A stretch of 64,000 nucleotides of DNA from Phallusia mammillata (lineage: Eukaryota; Chordata; Ascidiacea; Phlebobranchia; Ascidiidae): assembly GCA_003260075.1 (NCBI GenBank), contig QLIY01000070.1, positions 1 through 64,000 on the forward strand, given 5' to 3'. The position numbers and the translations under genes are program-made. Within the stretch, counting starts at the first letter, position 1. Each line of letters starts with the position of its first letter. Positions 12,260 to 24,701 of the stretch are shown here, in pieces. The notes under the pieces were generated by a model, which was given only the letters and a program-made list of their open reading frames with translations, did not search any database and had not been told where the DNA came from.

Positions 12260-15200
12260 ATGTCTGTGTTGGACAAAGAAAAGCCACCAGTCATTGATGA
12301 CACCATTCCATTGACCTGTGTTATTACTGGAACAGAAACAGTCCAGTCCCACACTGTAAGTTTGAGTTGCTTTGCTTTGATGTCATTAATTATGCACATG
12401 TGGCATAACATAGTGTGTTTTGTAGGAATTTATTCTGCGAATTCAGCGTGGTCCATTAAAAGAAAATACATGGGAGGTAAGTTAATTTAGTAATGCTCAA
12501 TTTTATACAATTTAAACTACTGGTAATTAGAATCAAACTCTTGTATGTTTTTTTGTAATGTAAGCTGCTAGCTCACGGTGGAATAGTTTGAAGACTAGGT
12601 GTTTTTTTTTTCAAAGTTAACTCAGAAAATACTTAATAATGAGCAATGAAACATAGATTCGACGGAGGTACAATGACTTTGTGGTTCTGCATGAAACGCT
12701 CAAAGTGGCTGGTGTGGAACTTCCATTACCTCCAAAGCGGTTGCTGGGCAACATGGAAAGGGAGTTTATTGCTGAGCGGCAGCATGGGCTTGAGACTTTA
12801 ATGACTACCATCCTCAAACATCCAATGTTAGCTGCCAGTGATGTTGTGAAGAAGTTTCTGGACACTATCAATTATAACACAAATCACACAGGCCTGTGAA
12901 AGGTTAGTTTCTGCTTTCAATTCCAAACTAACAACATTTTTAATTCTAGAATTGGCACTGCAGTTTGTATCCATGTTTCTGCGGTCAGATCCATCATGGG
13001 AAGTTGTGGAACCCTTGCGTGAAATGGGCTGGCGAATAAGAAAAAGCTTTTTTCTTATAAAGCCTAAAGATCAGCCAAAGCAAAGAATGTTGCTATCTTG
13101 GGTAAATGATAATTAATATTTTCTTAACCTAATCCCAAATAGCAATCACACAACAAATTTAATGAAAAAAGGCTAGATTATTGGTTTAGTGAATTCAAAG
13201 CTGCGTTGAGTTCACCTTGCTGTTTTCAACTTGTTGTATGTTTATCTCAGGTTGAGTACGGCCCAGATCGTTTGCTTTCTTCAAAAGATCAAGCTTCTGT
13301 AATGAAACTTCTTCCAAACATACAGGTACTTGTTGCAACTGGTGGTATTACATTTTCTTGGAAAATTGCTTCTGATTTAATAATACTTTTTTGTTTTTTA
13401 GCATCCTTCTATTTATCCTATCGCCCATGCACTTGCAAATGAAAATGGTGCACTTACAATAAAAGGGTTCCATAAAGATGGCTCTCTTAGAGACTATATA
13501 TGCAAGGTATTGTTGGCAATGTGCGAATTTTGCTACATAATGTTTGCTGTAAATAGACACAATCAAGGTTTCGTTATGATCTTTAGGAAGAAACATCTCA
13601 GTAACAAAATCTACAATCAATCAGCATGATGATAAAAACAGCAACAAAATAAGATGTAATTTTTTTACTGAGATGTCGTATGTTTACAGGCATTTAAACC
13701 TTCAAATGTCCAAGCTGTGTTGATGTAGTCTGCTTATATATATCATGGTTTTTTGATGTGGCACAGATATTTGTCAAAAATGTGTGCAAGATTATAACAG
13801 AGATGTGGGCATCTTTGGAGGATTAATATTGTTGCAAATTTTCTGCATTTTTGGCAGGTTTTAAGTTTTTTGGCACAAACAGGCATTATTTTAATGTGAA
13901 ATGATTATTAGTAACAATTAGAGTCAGTGGGCAACTTGCTTTCAAACACAATTAGGCACTTGAAGGCCAAATAACCAGTACATAATTGAATTGTAATACT
14001 TTCAAGTAGCTCTGTTGCCTATCTTCCACTGGCTGAAAAATAGAAGTATAGCTATACTACTCTTAAATATAGTCACTCTTAAATGATTCACAAATGTTGA
14101 GATGACACCATTTTTTTTCAGACTAAGACGATGAAAACACCTTTTTTAAAGAAATATGCAAACCCCAAATCACCCATATGCTTGCCCATTCCGGAGCTAA
14201 GACAATACGGAAGACAAATTTTGGAAGTAAGTTGTATTTGTCACAGGACGATGTGAACTTCTATTGTTTTATCATATAAAAATTAATGTTTCAGGTTTTG
14301 AAATTTCTAAATGATAAAGGTCTCGCCTTTCACCACTTGCACTCAGGTATGTGAAAATGGTGTGAGAAAGTTATATAAAGGTTATGTGCTGTTTTTTCTA
14401 TATTTGTGTCTATCATATGTGTTGTTTTGTACAAAACTGTAATTACAAAGGACATTTCCAATTTGTGTTTGTTGCAGGAAATGTTTTGATTGAAAAGGAA
14501 GTCTGCAAGCTAACGGACATTGAGAATTATCTCTTGGGAATTCCACCATTCTATAAACCATTCTACAGCCAGTTTCGAAAAGTCCATGTAAGTTATCAAA
14601 TTTAAAAATTAAATTTTGAATGAGATAGCTGCAGATAACTGAACTTATCTGCAGCTATCTCATTCAAAATTTAATTTTCAACTACAAGGCAAAACTTTTC
14701 TGCTGAGAAAAACAGTGTCCCCATTGTGTGCCAACAAAACTCATGTAGTGTTCTAAATTTCATCCTATTTATGTCAGAGTTCTGAGTCAATCGATGTGTA
14801 CAGCTTTGGTCAACTACTGTATGAAATGGTTTATGGGCGCCCACTTAACCAAGCAACAATTGACTTCCTTCCGCCACAAAGTCCTGCAGAAATTAGTGAG
14901 TTTCTCCTTACTATTACACAAAAATAAATTGCCAAACAATATGCAAAAAAAATCATTTTTGTTTGATGGATTCATGTTTCCTTTGCGTTTGCTGCAAACT
15001 TATGCATTTTCAGGGTCTGTTTTGGAATCAATTTTAAGTTCAGAAGCATGCAAAAATGGCTTGCCAACCCTTGAAGGTCTACTCAGTCACCCATTCTTTG
15101 CTGATGAAACTGTAACAACTGTTGGAATTAAGCCACAGTTAAAGGTACAAATGTTGCAGATAACCTTGTTGGTTTTGAACATTAATGCTAAAAGAAACAT

Positions 15201-18200
15201 ATTTTGTAGATCCCTAGTAAATTGAAGGAAACTTTCCGGCAGTACAAAGAAGCTTTGGAGAGAAAATTAAAGGAAGAACAGAAAGTAGTAAGTTACATAT
15301 TGGTACAAGTAAGAATAGTCATTGGTTACTTTTAAGTGAATGATTGTGTCCTGTGCCATTTTGTCAGTTTGTTGATTAATATTAGTTACCTCAATGGTCA
15401 TTAGTATTTCTTTGTTCCAGACGGGGCACACTTTAATTTTTTCTGCAGTTTTTTTTGGCATAGAATGTTGATTTGATATTAATTTTTAAGGCTGTTAGAT
15501 ACAAAAGTGAAATGTGTAATATATGTTCATTCTGACAAGCAGTGAAAATTATGTTTTTTTAAATGTTAGTTATTGCTGTGTTATGGAAATACTAAACATT
15601 GCCTGAGCTGGTTGAAATTAGAATGTTAACTACTTGTTCTTAGCAGTGTATTGATTGCTGTGTTTGATCCTGTAGGCCCAGCCTTACCTGCTTGTCTCCT
15701 ATAATACATAAGTAACATCTTTTCATGTGTGAGATCATGCATAATTGTGATGATATTTTTAATGAAAAGCTAAATTGCAGAATTCCCTATTAGATTTGCT
15801 GATATTGCATACTAGCATCCTTGTGAAACTGCAAAACTAGCAGTAAATAACTTTCTTTTTCACTTGTTGTCATTAGATGGTTGATGGGTTTATTGTTAAT
15901 TGCCAATTGGTAAGTGATATATTATGACCCAACTACCTTGTGTACAGATTGGTCAAGTTCGACGTTTGTCCAAGGCAAAAGTTCACCACAATTCAGAGAG
16001 TGAAAGGAGAAGGAGGAAATTAGAAGCAAGAAAGGTTTGTTGTGTGAATATCTTAACCAGTATATGCCCCATGAATATGTAGATGAACCTGTAGTTTGTG
16101 CTTAAATGCAAGGGACAAAAGACAAACAGAGAAATTTTTTTTATTAATGACGGGGGGGGGGTATGTAGATGAACCTGTAGTTTGTGCTTAAATGCAAAAG
16201 ACAAACAGAGAAATTTTTTTTATTAATGACATAAAATCTATTTGTGTTATATTTACATGATTGTAGCTTGTTATTATCTGAACAAAAAAAAACTTTTATC
16301 TGATCATATTCATGTGCTAGTGCTAGTACATCTTCATAAATTGTTTGGTGTGGAAATAAAGATGGCCATGTGTGATGAAGCTGTAAACCTTTATCGATTT
16401 ATGTGGTTTGTAGAAATCTCAAAAGAAGCTGGAGCTTGTTGAAGAGAATCCAGACCAGTCAAGTAAGTTCAACAAAGAAATGACTTTCTGTCTTGTTAGA
16501 TTATGAAATAAAGTGTTAAGAGGTGATCTGCAATTCATCAAGTGTATAAAACCTAGAGTAAAAGTCCCCATGTGCTAATTATGGGTCCCCTTTCTTGAAG
16601 GGGACGCATCTTGATTTCACTCAGTTTTTTTTATTTTTCTTTTTTTTCTTTTTTTCCGCTGAAGTTTGTCCATGCACTTTTGGCATCAAATCTTTGATGG
16701 ATTTGGATGAAACTTTCACAGATGGTAGATATGGTCATGTAGATGTGTCCCCTGCTTCGTTTGACTTGATAACCCCAGTATTTAGAATTAGTCATTTATG
16801 GGTGTCAATTGTTGTGTTCAACCCTGTTGCCCCAACAATAATGTCTGAATTGAATGAAATTTTGAAACCTTTTAGAGTATGTTATTTAAAATTGTCGATT
16901 GTTATGTTCAACCCTGTTGCCCCAACATTTACCCCACTAGCCCCCCAAAATAGGTCAATTTTTTAAACAATGTCGGAACTAAATGAAATTTGTACAGCTT
17001 GTACAGCACCATTTATAGGTGTTGATTGTTGTGTTCAACCCTGTAGCCCTATTATTTACTCCACTGGCCCCCTATAATGGCGTGCAATTCGCCATTAATA
17101 GGAGCTGATTGTTTCGTTTTGTTCTATTTTCTCACTATTTAACACTTTTTTGCTCAGATGACCATAAATTAAAAAAACCTTCAAGAGTGTATGAATGGAA
17201 TGAATTTAAATAGTTTGTACTGGATATAGCATATTTATAAATGCTCAGTACCATTCACTGTGTTTGACTTAACAATACCAAACTTTCTCATTGTTATCTC
17301 TTGAAGTGCATTATTTACAACTTTGCATGTGTGGGGGACCCATGGTTATAAACCAAGGTTATAAAAGACAGTGGATGATATAGGACCCATATATAAATAA
17401 GTGTAGGAAATATATTAATGTTTCAAAATATGCTATAGTGTATATGCAAGGGCAATATGTGCTAAGCCACCCTTCTAGTATTGACTTACATCCAATATAT
17501 ATTCACATGGCAAACAGCAGTTAACCAACCTAGATAGTTCATAGGTTTCAAACTTGTAACCTTTATTGCTAAATTCTTGAGTTTCCTATTTAGAGGCATA
17601 ACATTTTGAACCAAATTGTTTTCATTGTTGGGTTTGACAATATATTTTTCAGAGGCGAGTACTCCAACAACTCCAACACCAACAGCGACATCTAGTGAGG
17701 CAACAACACCAGGTAATTATTATGTCACCATCTGCATTGTTCATTTTTTATCAACCTTCACTCGCTTTTAACCAACACCGCCTTGGATCCACCGACTGGT
17801 TGCGTTTATTGCTTGATTTTCATTGGTATTCTGTCAAGGTTTTGGGTTTTGTTATGCGGTTTGAAGTATTAGTTTGCTGATTAAATAACACATAGGTTTT
17901 GGTAGGACTTTGGTGTATTCACTTTCAATGTAGTGATACCATTAAATAACGTTTTGTAAAAGACTGTTGTGTTACTTTAGACTAAAGCAACTGTAGTTTT
18001 TTTTAAATCTATGAATGGTTTACAAATCTAAATCTGATCTAGTTTTGCTGGAGTAAACCTTATGTTAAGGTAGTGGGATTTTTGCAATTACCTGTTATGT
18101 GTGGAAAATATGCTTGTACCAGCTTTTCTAAATATTATAACAAGTAGAGCTACATCAAATATCTTTTCCCGGTATCTGTATTGTTTCAGTTTTTAGAAAC

Positions 18201-19576
18201 ATGTTTGTAGGTAACATAAGTATGTTGTTTCTGAAACCATCTGTCCCTATTGCAAATTTACAAAAACGGAAGTTGAAAGAAAAGATTGTGTTGTAACAAC
18301 TCACATTTGGTAAAAAAAACAAATTTATTTGGGCCCACTTTTGACTTTAAAACAAAATACAATCAGTTGTCAAAGTGATAATTTTGCTGCATCAATACCT
18401 TTTTATTGCTACCGTGTTCTCGAATTATTCCATTGTTCTTTCCATGAAGCTTCAACATCATAAAACAGGACTGGAAGGTCAGGTTTGTGCACGGTTGCTC
18501 GTTGCGTGTTTGCATGTGTGTGCATGACGTCACAGAGATGATACTTGCTTGCCTGCGCCACCATGCGGTGACGGAGAGTTTCCTGTAGTACCTGTTAATT
18601 AATTTGGGTGTCCAAACATGGCAACATGTCACTGATTTGCACAAAAATTTACTAACTTCCTGTTTTGTTCCAATTATTTGACTCAAAAAATCCACAACAC
18701 AAAACAAACCTTTCTTTGGTTTTTGAAAACGTATGCCGCATTATCTGAGGTGTCGTTTTTTAATTTGGAAAAAAAACAAATTCTGTTGTAGAATCTTGTT
18801 TATTTCCGAATGTTTCAGAACATTTGGTTGCACAGATGTTGCAAACAAGACATACAAAAGATTGATCAGTTTATTTATTTGAATTTATTACTGGCATACT
18901 TACGGAGTACCTTATGCTGGAGTGTGAAGACTCGCTTTCTGTTTGTTTGGGCTGCTAAATACCTCGCCGTATAAGTTTGTTTTTTACTTGTCAAAGAACT
19001 GAATTGAAGTCGGTAACTTCGCAGGTATCTATAAGGCACGCTCAAATGACATACAAACGAGGTTTCGATAATACAGACTCCCCGAAAAAAAAGTTCACGA
19101 GCAAATGGGTATTTTCTGGAACAAAACAATGAAACCAGTTAAGAGTTGAATAACTTTCATATTCCTCTTTTCCATTCAGCTACAGGGCACCCATCTTCGG
19201 TTCATGTCACGCTATGACCATCTAACACAATTTCTACCAAGGCTTTTTAACAACATAGCAGCCGTTTTTTGTTCTTCTGCAACGTTGTTACTCATTGATT
19301 TTCAGCCTCGGCTAGTTACCCTGCAACTAACTCATTTATTCCTATTTAAACCCTAACATCTGTATTGAACTTGCGAATTTACCCGCAGTTACAAGTATTC
19401 CTCCTCCGCCGCCTCCTCCTTCCATGGCTCCACCCATTCCTCCTGCTCCTCCTGTGTCTCCTCCACCCCAAGCGTCAGGAGCAGGAAGAGGAGCGCTCCT
19501 CGGCTCCATACAGGGATTTAAGAAGGGAGGTTTGCGCAAGTCAGTCACAGTGGATAAGTCCGGACCAAGAGTATGA
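12260..19576 (+). CDS. PXK: PXK: PX-domain, pseudokinase-like protein with proline-rich WH2-type tail
   Basis: Orthologue of human PXK (MONaKA/SLOB family), a phosphoinositide-binding endosomal protein linked to receptor trafficking and Na,K-ATPase regulation. Coding exons: 12260-12355, 12426-12476, 12657-12891, 12950-13101, 13251-13325, 13402-13506, 14122-14226, 14295-14346, 14478-14587, 14778-14895, 15014-15144, 15210-15287, 15948-16034, 16414-16462, 17653-17712, 19389-19576. They sum to 1692 nt, or 563 residues (human about 578). PX domain about 14-126 (RRRYNDF, LPLPPKRLLGNM, REFIAERQ). Kinase-like domain about 140-410: the catalytic loop reads HHLHSGNVLIE with no HRD aspartate, and the DFG position reads TDIEN, so it should be inactive. 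A basic Lys/Arg-rich stretch follows, then polyproline and RGALLGSIQGFKKGGLRK, a WH2-like actin-binding motif, in the last exon. The start follows human PXK closely. Intron 3 appears to use a GC donor (see findings). Confidence 0.96.
14605..14678. repeat. Perfect inverted repeat, 34-bp arms, 6-base loop
   Basis: Arms 14605-14638 and 14645-14678 are exact reverse complements (central part GAGATAGCTGCAGATAA) around the loop CTGAAC. It lies in PXK intron 9, just after the donor at 14588. The transcript would fold into a hairpin of pre-miRNA size, but perfect pairing is unlike typical animal miRNA precursors. It may instead be a fold-back insertion or a template-switch product. Confidence 0.9.
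16077..16230 (+). repeat. Direct duplication joined by G10 at 16152-16161 (seam 3)
   Basis: About 75 bases starting ATGTAGATGAACCTGTAG and ending ATTAATGAC occur on both sides of the G run, with one small indel. It lies inside PXK intron 13 and does not affect coding. Confidence 0.9.
16800..17090 (+). repeat. Three diverged tandem units in PXK intron 14
   Basis: Three copies, about 90-125 bases apart, of a unit containing ATTGTTGTGTTCAACCCTGT followed by a pyrimidine-rich run of GCCCCAACA type. They start near 16803, 16894 and 17021. Copies are well diverged, so this is an old tandem array rather than a seam duplication. Confidence 0.7.
17713..19388 (+). other. PXK: PXK intron 15, with internal CRE palindrome
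   Basis: This intron separates the Thr/Pro-rich exon from the final proline-rich exon. It holds no exon I can support. A perfect TGACGTCA lies at 18525-18532 in a slightly CpG-richer patch, which could mark an internal promoter or enhancer; that is speculation. Confidence 0.4.
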
Positions 19577-19859
19577 TTTCTCAATGTCAATCATTTCATA
19601 GGCTTATTTCTGGATATCAGCTTGATTTGGTATTTAGGTGCAGGTGGCCCACAAATTTTAAAATGTTAAGAAGTAGAAATTATTTTTTGCAGCTACATAA
19701 TTAAAAATAAAGTAACGCATCAAACCCTTAAGTTGGATCTTATTCGTTAACTGTCTATTTGGTCAAAGTATTGTTGAGTTGAATGGTGTTTGTAGCAACA
19801 TGTGATTTCATTTTTGATTTTCTGATTCAAACGAACCAATGTCATATTTACGTTTTTAC

Positions 19860-20287
19860 TAGTGATGCACCGAACCCGCCTAAAAAGGTTCGGGCCGAAA
19901 CCGAATATTCGGCCACGAGGCCGAATAATTTCGGCCGAATCAGGCCGAACCTAAAACCGCATTTCTTATGGGTGTTTTTAACTGAACCTTGTGTTGTTGA
20001 TGCAAGTGAACTCAGTTATGACAACCAAAATCCCTTTCACAATGCGAAAGCTTCACTAAACTTGTAACATTTCGCAGACAATGTGGCAAGTATTTTATAG
20101 ATACAAAAAATAGTTAATTTATGATGTTTCGTATTGGCGAAAATGAAAATTTGGGTATTAATTCCATGCAATCAAAAAGTTCGGTTTCGGCCGAATTTTC
20201 AAAAAAGTTCGGGCCGAAACCGAAACATCGAAAACCAGCGTATTCGGCCGAAATGTTCCGGCCAACCGAAACTTCGGTGCATCACTA
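19860..20287. mobile_element. hAT-type MITE with 8-bp target duplication
   Basis: Terminal inverted repeats TAGTGATGCACCGAA and TTCGGTGCATCACTA enclose 428 bases. Both sides are flanked by GTTTTTAC (19852-19859 and 20288-20295), an exact 8-bp target-site duplication. The interior is rich in GGCCGAA and TTCGG repeats and has no transposase. Confidence 0.9.
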
Positions 20288-20307
20288 GTTTTTACTTCAC
20301 CTCGCAA

Positions 20308-20586
20308 TGTTCCTATTTCAGAATGTTTTTTCGCTTTTTCTCCACTATCCGTTTATATTATTGGCGATGGAACGTGTAGCCCATTTTTCCATTTGAGTCT
20401 CAATCCCGTTTTGTGTATGTTCAGCCTATGATTTGCCATTCGCCCCCCCCCCCTGTTCCTATTTCAGAATGTTTTTTCGCTTTTTCTCCACTATCCGTTT
20501 ACATTATTGGCGATCGAACGTGTAGCGCATTTTTCCATTTAAGTCTCAATCCCGTTTTGTGTATTCAGCCTATGATTTGCCATTCG
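20308..20586 (+). repeat. Direct duplication joined by C11 at 20443-20453 (seam 4)
   Basis: Copy 1, 20308-20442, and copy 2, 20454-20586, begin TGTTCCTATTTCAGAATG and end CCTATGATTTGCCATTCG, with a few substitutions and a 2-base indel. Intergenic, between PXK and the sulfotransferase gene. Confidence 0.9.
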
Positions 20587-22115
20587 TCTGTAGCAATTAT
20601 CAAAACAGCATCAACGGCTCATGATTGAGAAAAATTTTGTGCACGATCCACGAACTGGCCCAGTATACTTTGGTAAAAAGGTGTTGAAAATTTTCGTGTG
20701 GTATCGAAATCAAAAGGCACATCCGACTCTAAATGTATATTATGCTCCCTTCTACACAACCTAGGGTGGGTAATGCTAACAATTTATGAGATTTAACATG
20801 TCAAAAAAGGGTTATACATTGGACCAAACGTAAAGGGATTGGTTTGGAACCACTTCTCATTTATAAGCTTGAAATATTTTTGACTGTAAGATCTGATTGT
20901 TCGTTGCTGATTTTCGCAATGTATTAGCGTGTGTGATGTTCCCCACAGCAGTTGTCATTCTAATGTATATGTTTGTGCAATAAGTCTATTAGACAAATTT
21001 TCATTTCATTCACCCTGTGTGTTGTTGCGTGATTTTAAGTGAAACGTAAAGTGTGCAGTTATCATTATTTTTTTAAATTGCAAGGGAGTTTTAGATCAAC
21101 AACAAATCTGTTGGTTTTGGAATTTCCATAATAATCGCCACTTGTCAAGCATTTGGTTTGGCCAGATTTAGCAAGTAACATATTTCTTACTCTGACTAAA
21201 TAATGATAGACTGCGAAGTGGGAGTTCAGTCTATCACACAAAACCAAATTTGCCAATAACTAGAATTGTCTGATTGACGATTGGAAGGTTAATGGCAGCT
21301 TTGGAGAACAAAAGGCGGTTAGCATAGAAGCAAAATTCGCAGTCCAAGTCATTAGTCAAGAAACATCCAGTTCGGAATACAGTAAACCGGATTCGGTTTA
21401 TCCGGATCTTCGCCTAATTCGAACAAAACTTAAGGTACGAAGAAGGGATAGCAAAAAAGAGGGGCACGAGAAGGACCAAAAGAAGGTTGAGGTTAAAAAG
21501 CAGAAAGAGAAATGAACCCTTACGCAATAGGCTAGTCTAAATCAGTGGTTCCCAACTCGTTCCAGCCTGTAAAAATAATATCGTGGACCATTTCTTTTTG
21601 GAGTAAGATTGAAGTACGCATACGAAACAACCATTTGAACATAATTCTTCAAAAACGATTTTCAAGAAGTGAGATACAAATACTAACAGCTATCAACGAA
21701 TGTAGGCTAGTGGACCACCCGAAAAGTCATCATAGAAATCCAGCTGAGAACTACTGGTCTAAATAAACCGTTTAAGACACAAAAAACACCGCAAAGTTAA
21801 GAAGTTGATGTCGTTGTTACGACCGTACGTAAAATTTGGTAAAATGCGTAGTTATGTTTAAGTTGAATTGAAGGCAGTTTTGACAACTTTTGCGTAAATG
21901 TTTGTTATTGTGTTCCGGATGACTGGGTTTGTGCTTCAGACTGATTTAAATTCCTCCAAATGCTTCAAGCGTGACGCTTTCGCCGCATGTCAGTTGCCAC
22001 AGGTAAACTTCTGTGACTGAGGCTGCTTTGAAGTTAATTAAAGCAGGACTGTCACTGAAGCAGGATTGTGTTGATGTTTATGCTGCTTTTAGTTTAGAAC
22101 AGCACTTTAACAAAA
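20587..22115. other. Intergenic region upstream of the sulfotransferase gene
   Basis: No supported gene apart from the MITE at 21543-21756. The promoter of the sulfotransferase gene should lie in its last few hundred bases; no clear core element is seen. Confidence 0.4.
21543..21756. mobile_element. Short hAT-type MITE with 8-bp target duplication
   Basis: Begins CAGTGGTTCCCAACTC and ends GAGAACTACTG. Flanked by GTCTAAAT on both sides (21535-21542 and 21757-21764). 214 bases, no coding capacity. The ends match the CAGnGGTT family seen again at 52184, 54309 and 63481. Confidence 0.85.
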
Positions 22116-24597
22116 ATGGTAAAAGTGATTTGTGCTGGTGCACCAAAGACTGGAACGAAATCTCTTGCAAGGGCGCTTCGTATATTAGGCTATAATGAAG
22201 GTTTGTAAAACGTCTTTTGAATTAGAGTTTGTGTCAAGTTACGTAGCGTTTTGTAAAGGACAATGGCATTGAAATAATTGGGTCTTTTTTACATGACATT
22301 AAACTGACAGACATAACTTAACCAAAATAAAAGTCGGTTAGACAAAAACTGTACGAAGTTTATAACGATGTTTTTAAAGTCATGTGATCTATGACAAACC
22401 ACATATTAAACAGGCAAGAAGAAAAGTTACACACAATATACATACAGCTAATGCACCGGTAATAATTGCTTGCTATAAGCATGACCAATAAGTTAAAAAT
22501 TACCTTATATACTTCGTAGGCATAATGCAGTGTTTGTTTAGCGTACGCCGTACAGTATAAGTCATTACTTGTTTCGGCCGTTAAAATTACCTTACATAAT
22601 TTTAAGTGCTATGTAACGCTTTCTTTTACGTGCCATTGTTTATGCAAAGCGTCACGTAAGGTGGGTCATGATAAACACGACCACCAATTCAACGAATCAC
22701 ACGACTAAAACGAAAGACAACGGTATAAACTCGCACAGCACAAACACACAATACGTGAACATACCAACTGTTTGGGGTTTGTGCAGTTAAACGGGCGTGA
22801 AATAATGAATAAATTCAGCACAGCACCATGGTCAGCTCAAATCAGCAATTTATAAATACTAGCTGCCTGAGCGCTTAGATACATACCATGGCTGTCGACT
22901 CGACAGCAAACACACACGTACCCCGAGGTAAATTTACAAACAGATTGCGACATCCAACGTACACAGAAGGCAATCAACTTATCCAAAGGAACACTAATTT
23001 TCCCATCGGTGGTTGACAATTGTAACGTTTCCCTGAAAGTTTAAATTCACACTGGTTGGTAAAAACGACGTAACATAAGTGTTTGTTTGTCGTAGTTTAC
23101 GATTACGAAGAAGGATTGGAATTCGCATTTGACGAATGGGAAGAAATATTGCATAATCGTAGCACAGATGTAAACGCGGTTCTGGAGAAAGTTTATTCCA
23201 AGGACTGTGAAGCAGTGGTCGACCTTCCACATTCACACTTCTTTGAATTTTTCCTCAAGCGATGGCCAGATGCAAAGGTATTTGCATTTGATTAACTTTG
23301 AGCATTATCTAAGTTGCTTAATAGGATTGGTCGAAAATACATGAGTGTGTAGTTTCACAAGAAAAAAAATTGAACTTTATTACATGTACAAAATACATGG
23401 CATACATATTCTCAGACCCAAATACATTGTATGAAAAACTGGGAACGAATCGAATGGTAGATGAAAGATGAATCAAATGCCCGCTAGTAAGACACCAAAT
23501 TGCCACAAATGAAAAATCTAAATACTCGACCAAATGATTAAACCTGCTGGTATTATAAACACTTAAACAGTACTTGAAACTACCCTGTGTGTATATCAAA
23601 ACCTACTTAATTTGTGACGAAATCCATGCAAAAGAAAAAAAGCAACAAACCCCCCCCCCGCTGGTATTATAAACACTTAAACAGTACTTGAAACTACCCT
23701 GTGTGTACATCAAAACCTACTTAATTTGTGACGAAATCCATGCAAAAGAAAAAAAGGCAACAACATATTTATTTCCAGGTGATTTTAATGACCAGAGACG
23801 AGACCTCGTGGTTTACCAGTTTTGCAGACATGCTTAATTTGGCTAAAAACCAACATTGGATGCTGAATTTATTGGTGTACTTCGTCCCTGCCAGTCGGCG
23901 TATCAGAGTTTATCACGAAAAACTCTTTTCTACGGTGTTGGTAAGTATAGAAATTTATAAACTCTATTTTTTCCATGCATATTAGTATACAACGATAAAA
24001 TTGCTGCAACTGACAACTATTGAATATAGCATATTTGTACACAATTGAAGGTATTGTAAAATCAGACAATTATTTTCGGGTTTTCATACATAGGGTTCGG
24101 AAGCACCGAACGAGCTAAAATGGAAGATGTGGTATCGACGTCACAATTGTTACGTAAAGGAGACAGTGCCCCCCAACCAACTCCTTGTGTTTAACATCTC
24201 AGAGGTAAACACATTTAAAGAAAGGATAACCATAAAGAGCAGCATGTAAGGCGCATGTAACTAAGCGCAAACGATGACAATGGCATGTGCAATAAATGAC
24301 TGACGTATGTGTTTAAAGCTGAAAATTAAATACTTGGGATGACAATTTCACTGGGCCGCACGAGGGAGCTATAATATCATTTTTATTTAGGGTTGGGATC
24401 CACTTTGTGCATATCTGGACAAAGACATTCCAGACGAACCATTTCCATTCGAGAATAAGGCTGGATCGAAGACGTCGATCGTTGAGCGAGTTATCGAAGA
24501 TACCGCGATCGTAAAACGAATAAAACTTGAAGCAACGATTATATTGTCGGTTGCTCCGATCCTCTTTCTTGTTTTAATCTATTACTTTTTCTTTTAA
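22116..24597 (+). CDS. Sulfotransferase-family P-loop protein with C-terminal membrane anchor
   Basis: Exons 22116-22200, 23096-23277, 23779-23940, 24094-24204 and 24391-24597 give 248 residues with consistent phases. N-terminus: MVKVICAGAPKTGTKSLARA contains the PKTGTKS loop that binds the 5'-phosphosulfate part of PAPS. VILMTRDETSWFTSF at the start of exon 3 carries the second (3'-phosphate) cofactor motif. The last 25 residues (ATIILSVAPILFLVLIYYF) form one hydrophobic segment ending at the stop, which fits a tail anchor; there is no N-terminal signal peptide. This fits the small Sulfotransfer_4-like families common in invertebrates, whose substrates are mostly unknown. The catalytic domain would face the cytosol if tail-anchored, unlike Golgi carbohydrate sulfotransferases. 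A seam duplication (23546-23765) sits harmlessly in intron 2. Confidence 0.88.
23546..23765 (+). repeat. Direct duplication joined by C10 at 23650-23659 (seam 5)
   Basis: Copy 1, 23546-23649, and copy 2, about 23659-23765, begin GCTGGTATTATAAACACTT and end near AAAGCAACAA. They differ by about one substitution and one base of a homopolymer. In intron 2 of the sulfotransferase gene. Confidence 0.92.
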
Positions 24598-24695
24598 ATT
24601 ATATATTTTACTTGTCATTAGGAAAGCTACCTGATTGAGTTTTCCTTGCCAATTACACTGTCTAGTTCTGTTTTCAATGTGTTACTTTGACTGTC

Positions 24696-24701
24696 ATTAA
24701 A
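24696..24701 (+). terminator. Polyadenylation signal of the sulfotransferase gene
   Basis: ATTAAA about 100 bases after the stop codon, the usual distance for a short 3' untranslated region. Confidence 0.5.

Noticed and set aside
16595-16966. 123-codon plus-strand frame
   Set aside because: It lies in PXK intron 14 and spans the diverged tandem repeat; the protein is composed of repeated intronic sequence.
18363-18707. 114-codon minus-strand frame
   Set aside because: Inside PXK intron 15, antisense to the gene, with no motif or supporting splice sites.
19342-19590. 82-codon Gly-rich minus-strand frame
   Set aside because: It is the antisense shadow of the polyproline last exon of PXK.
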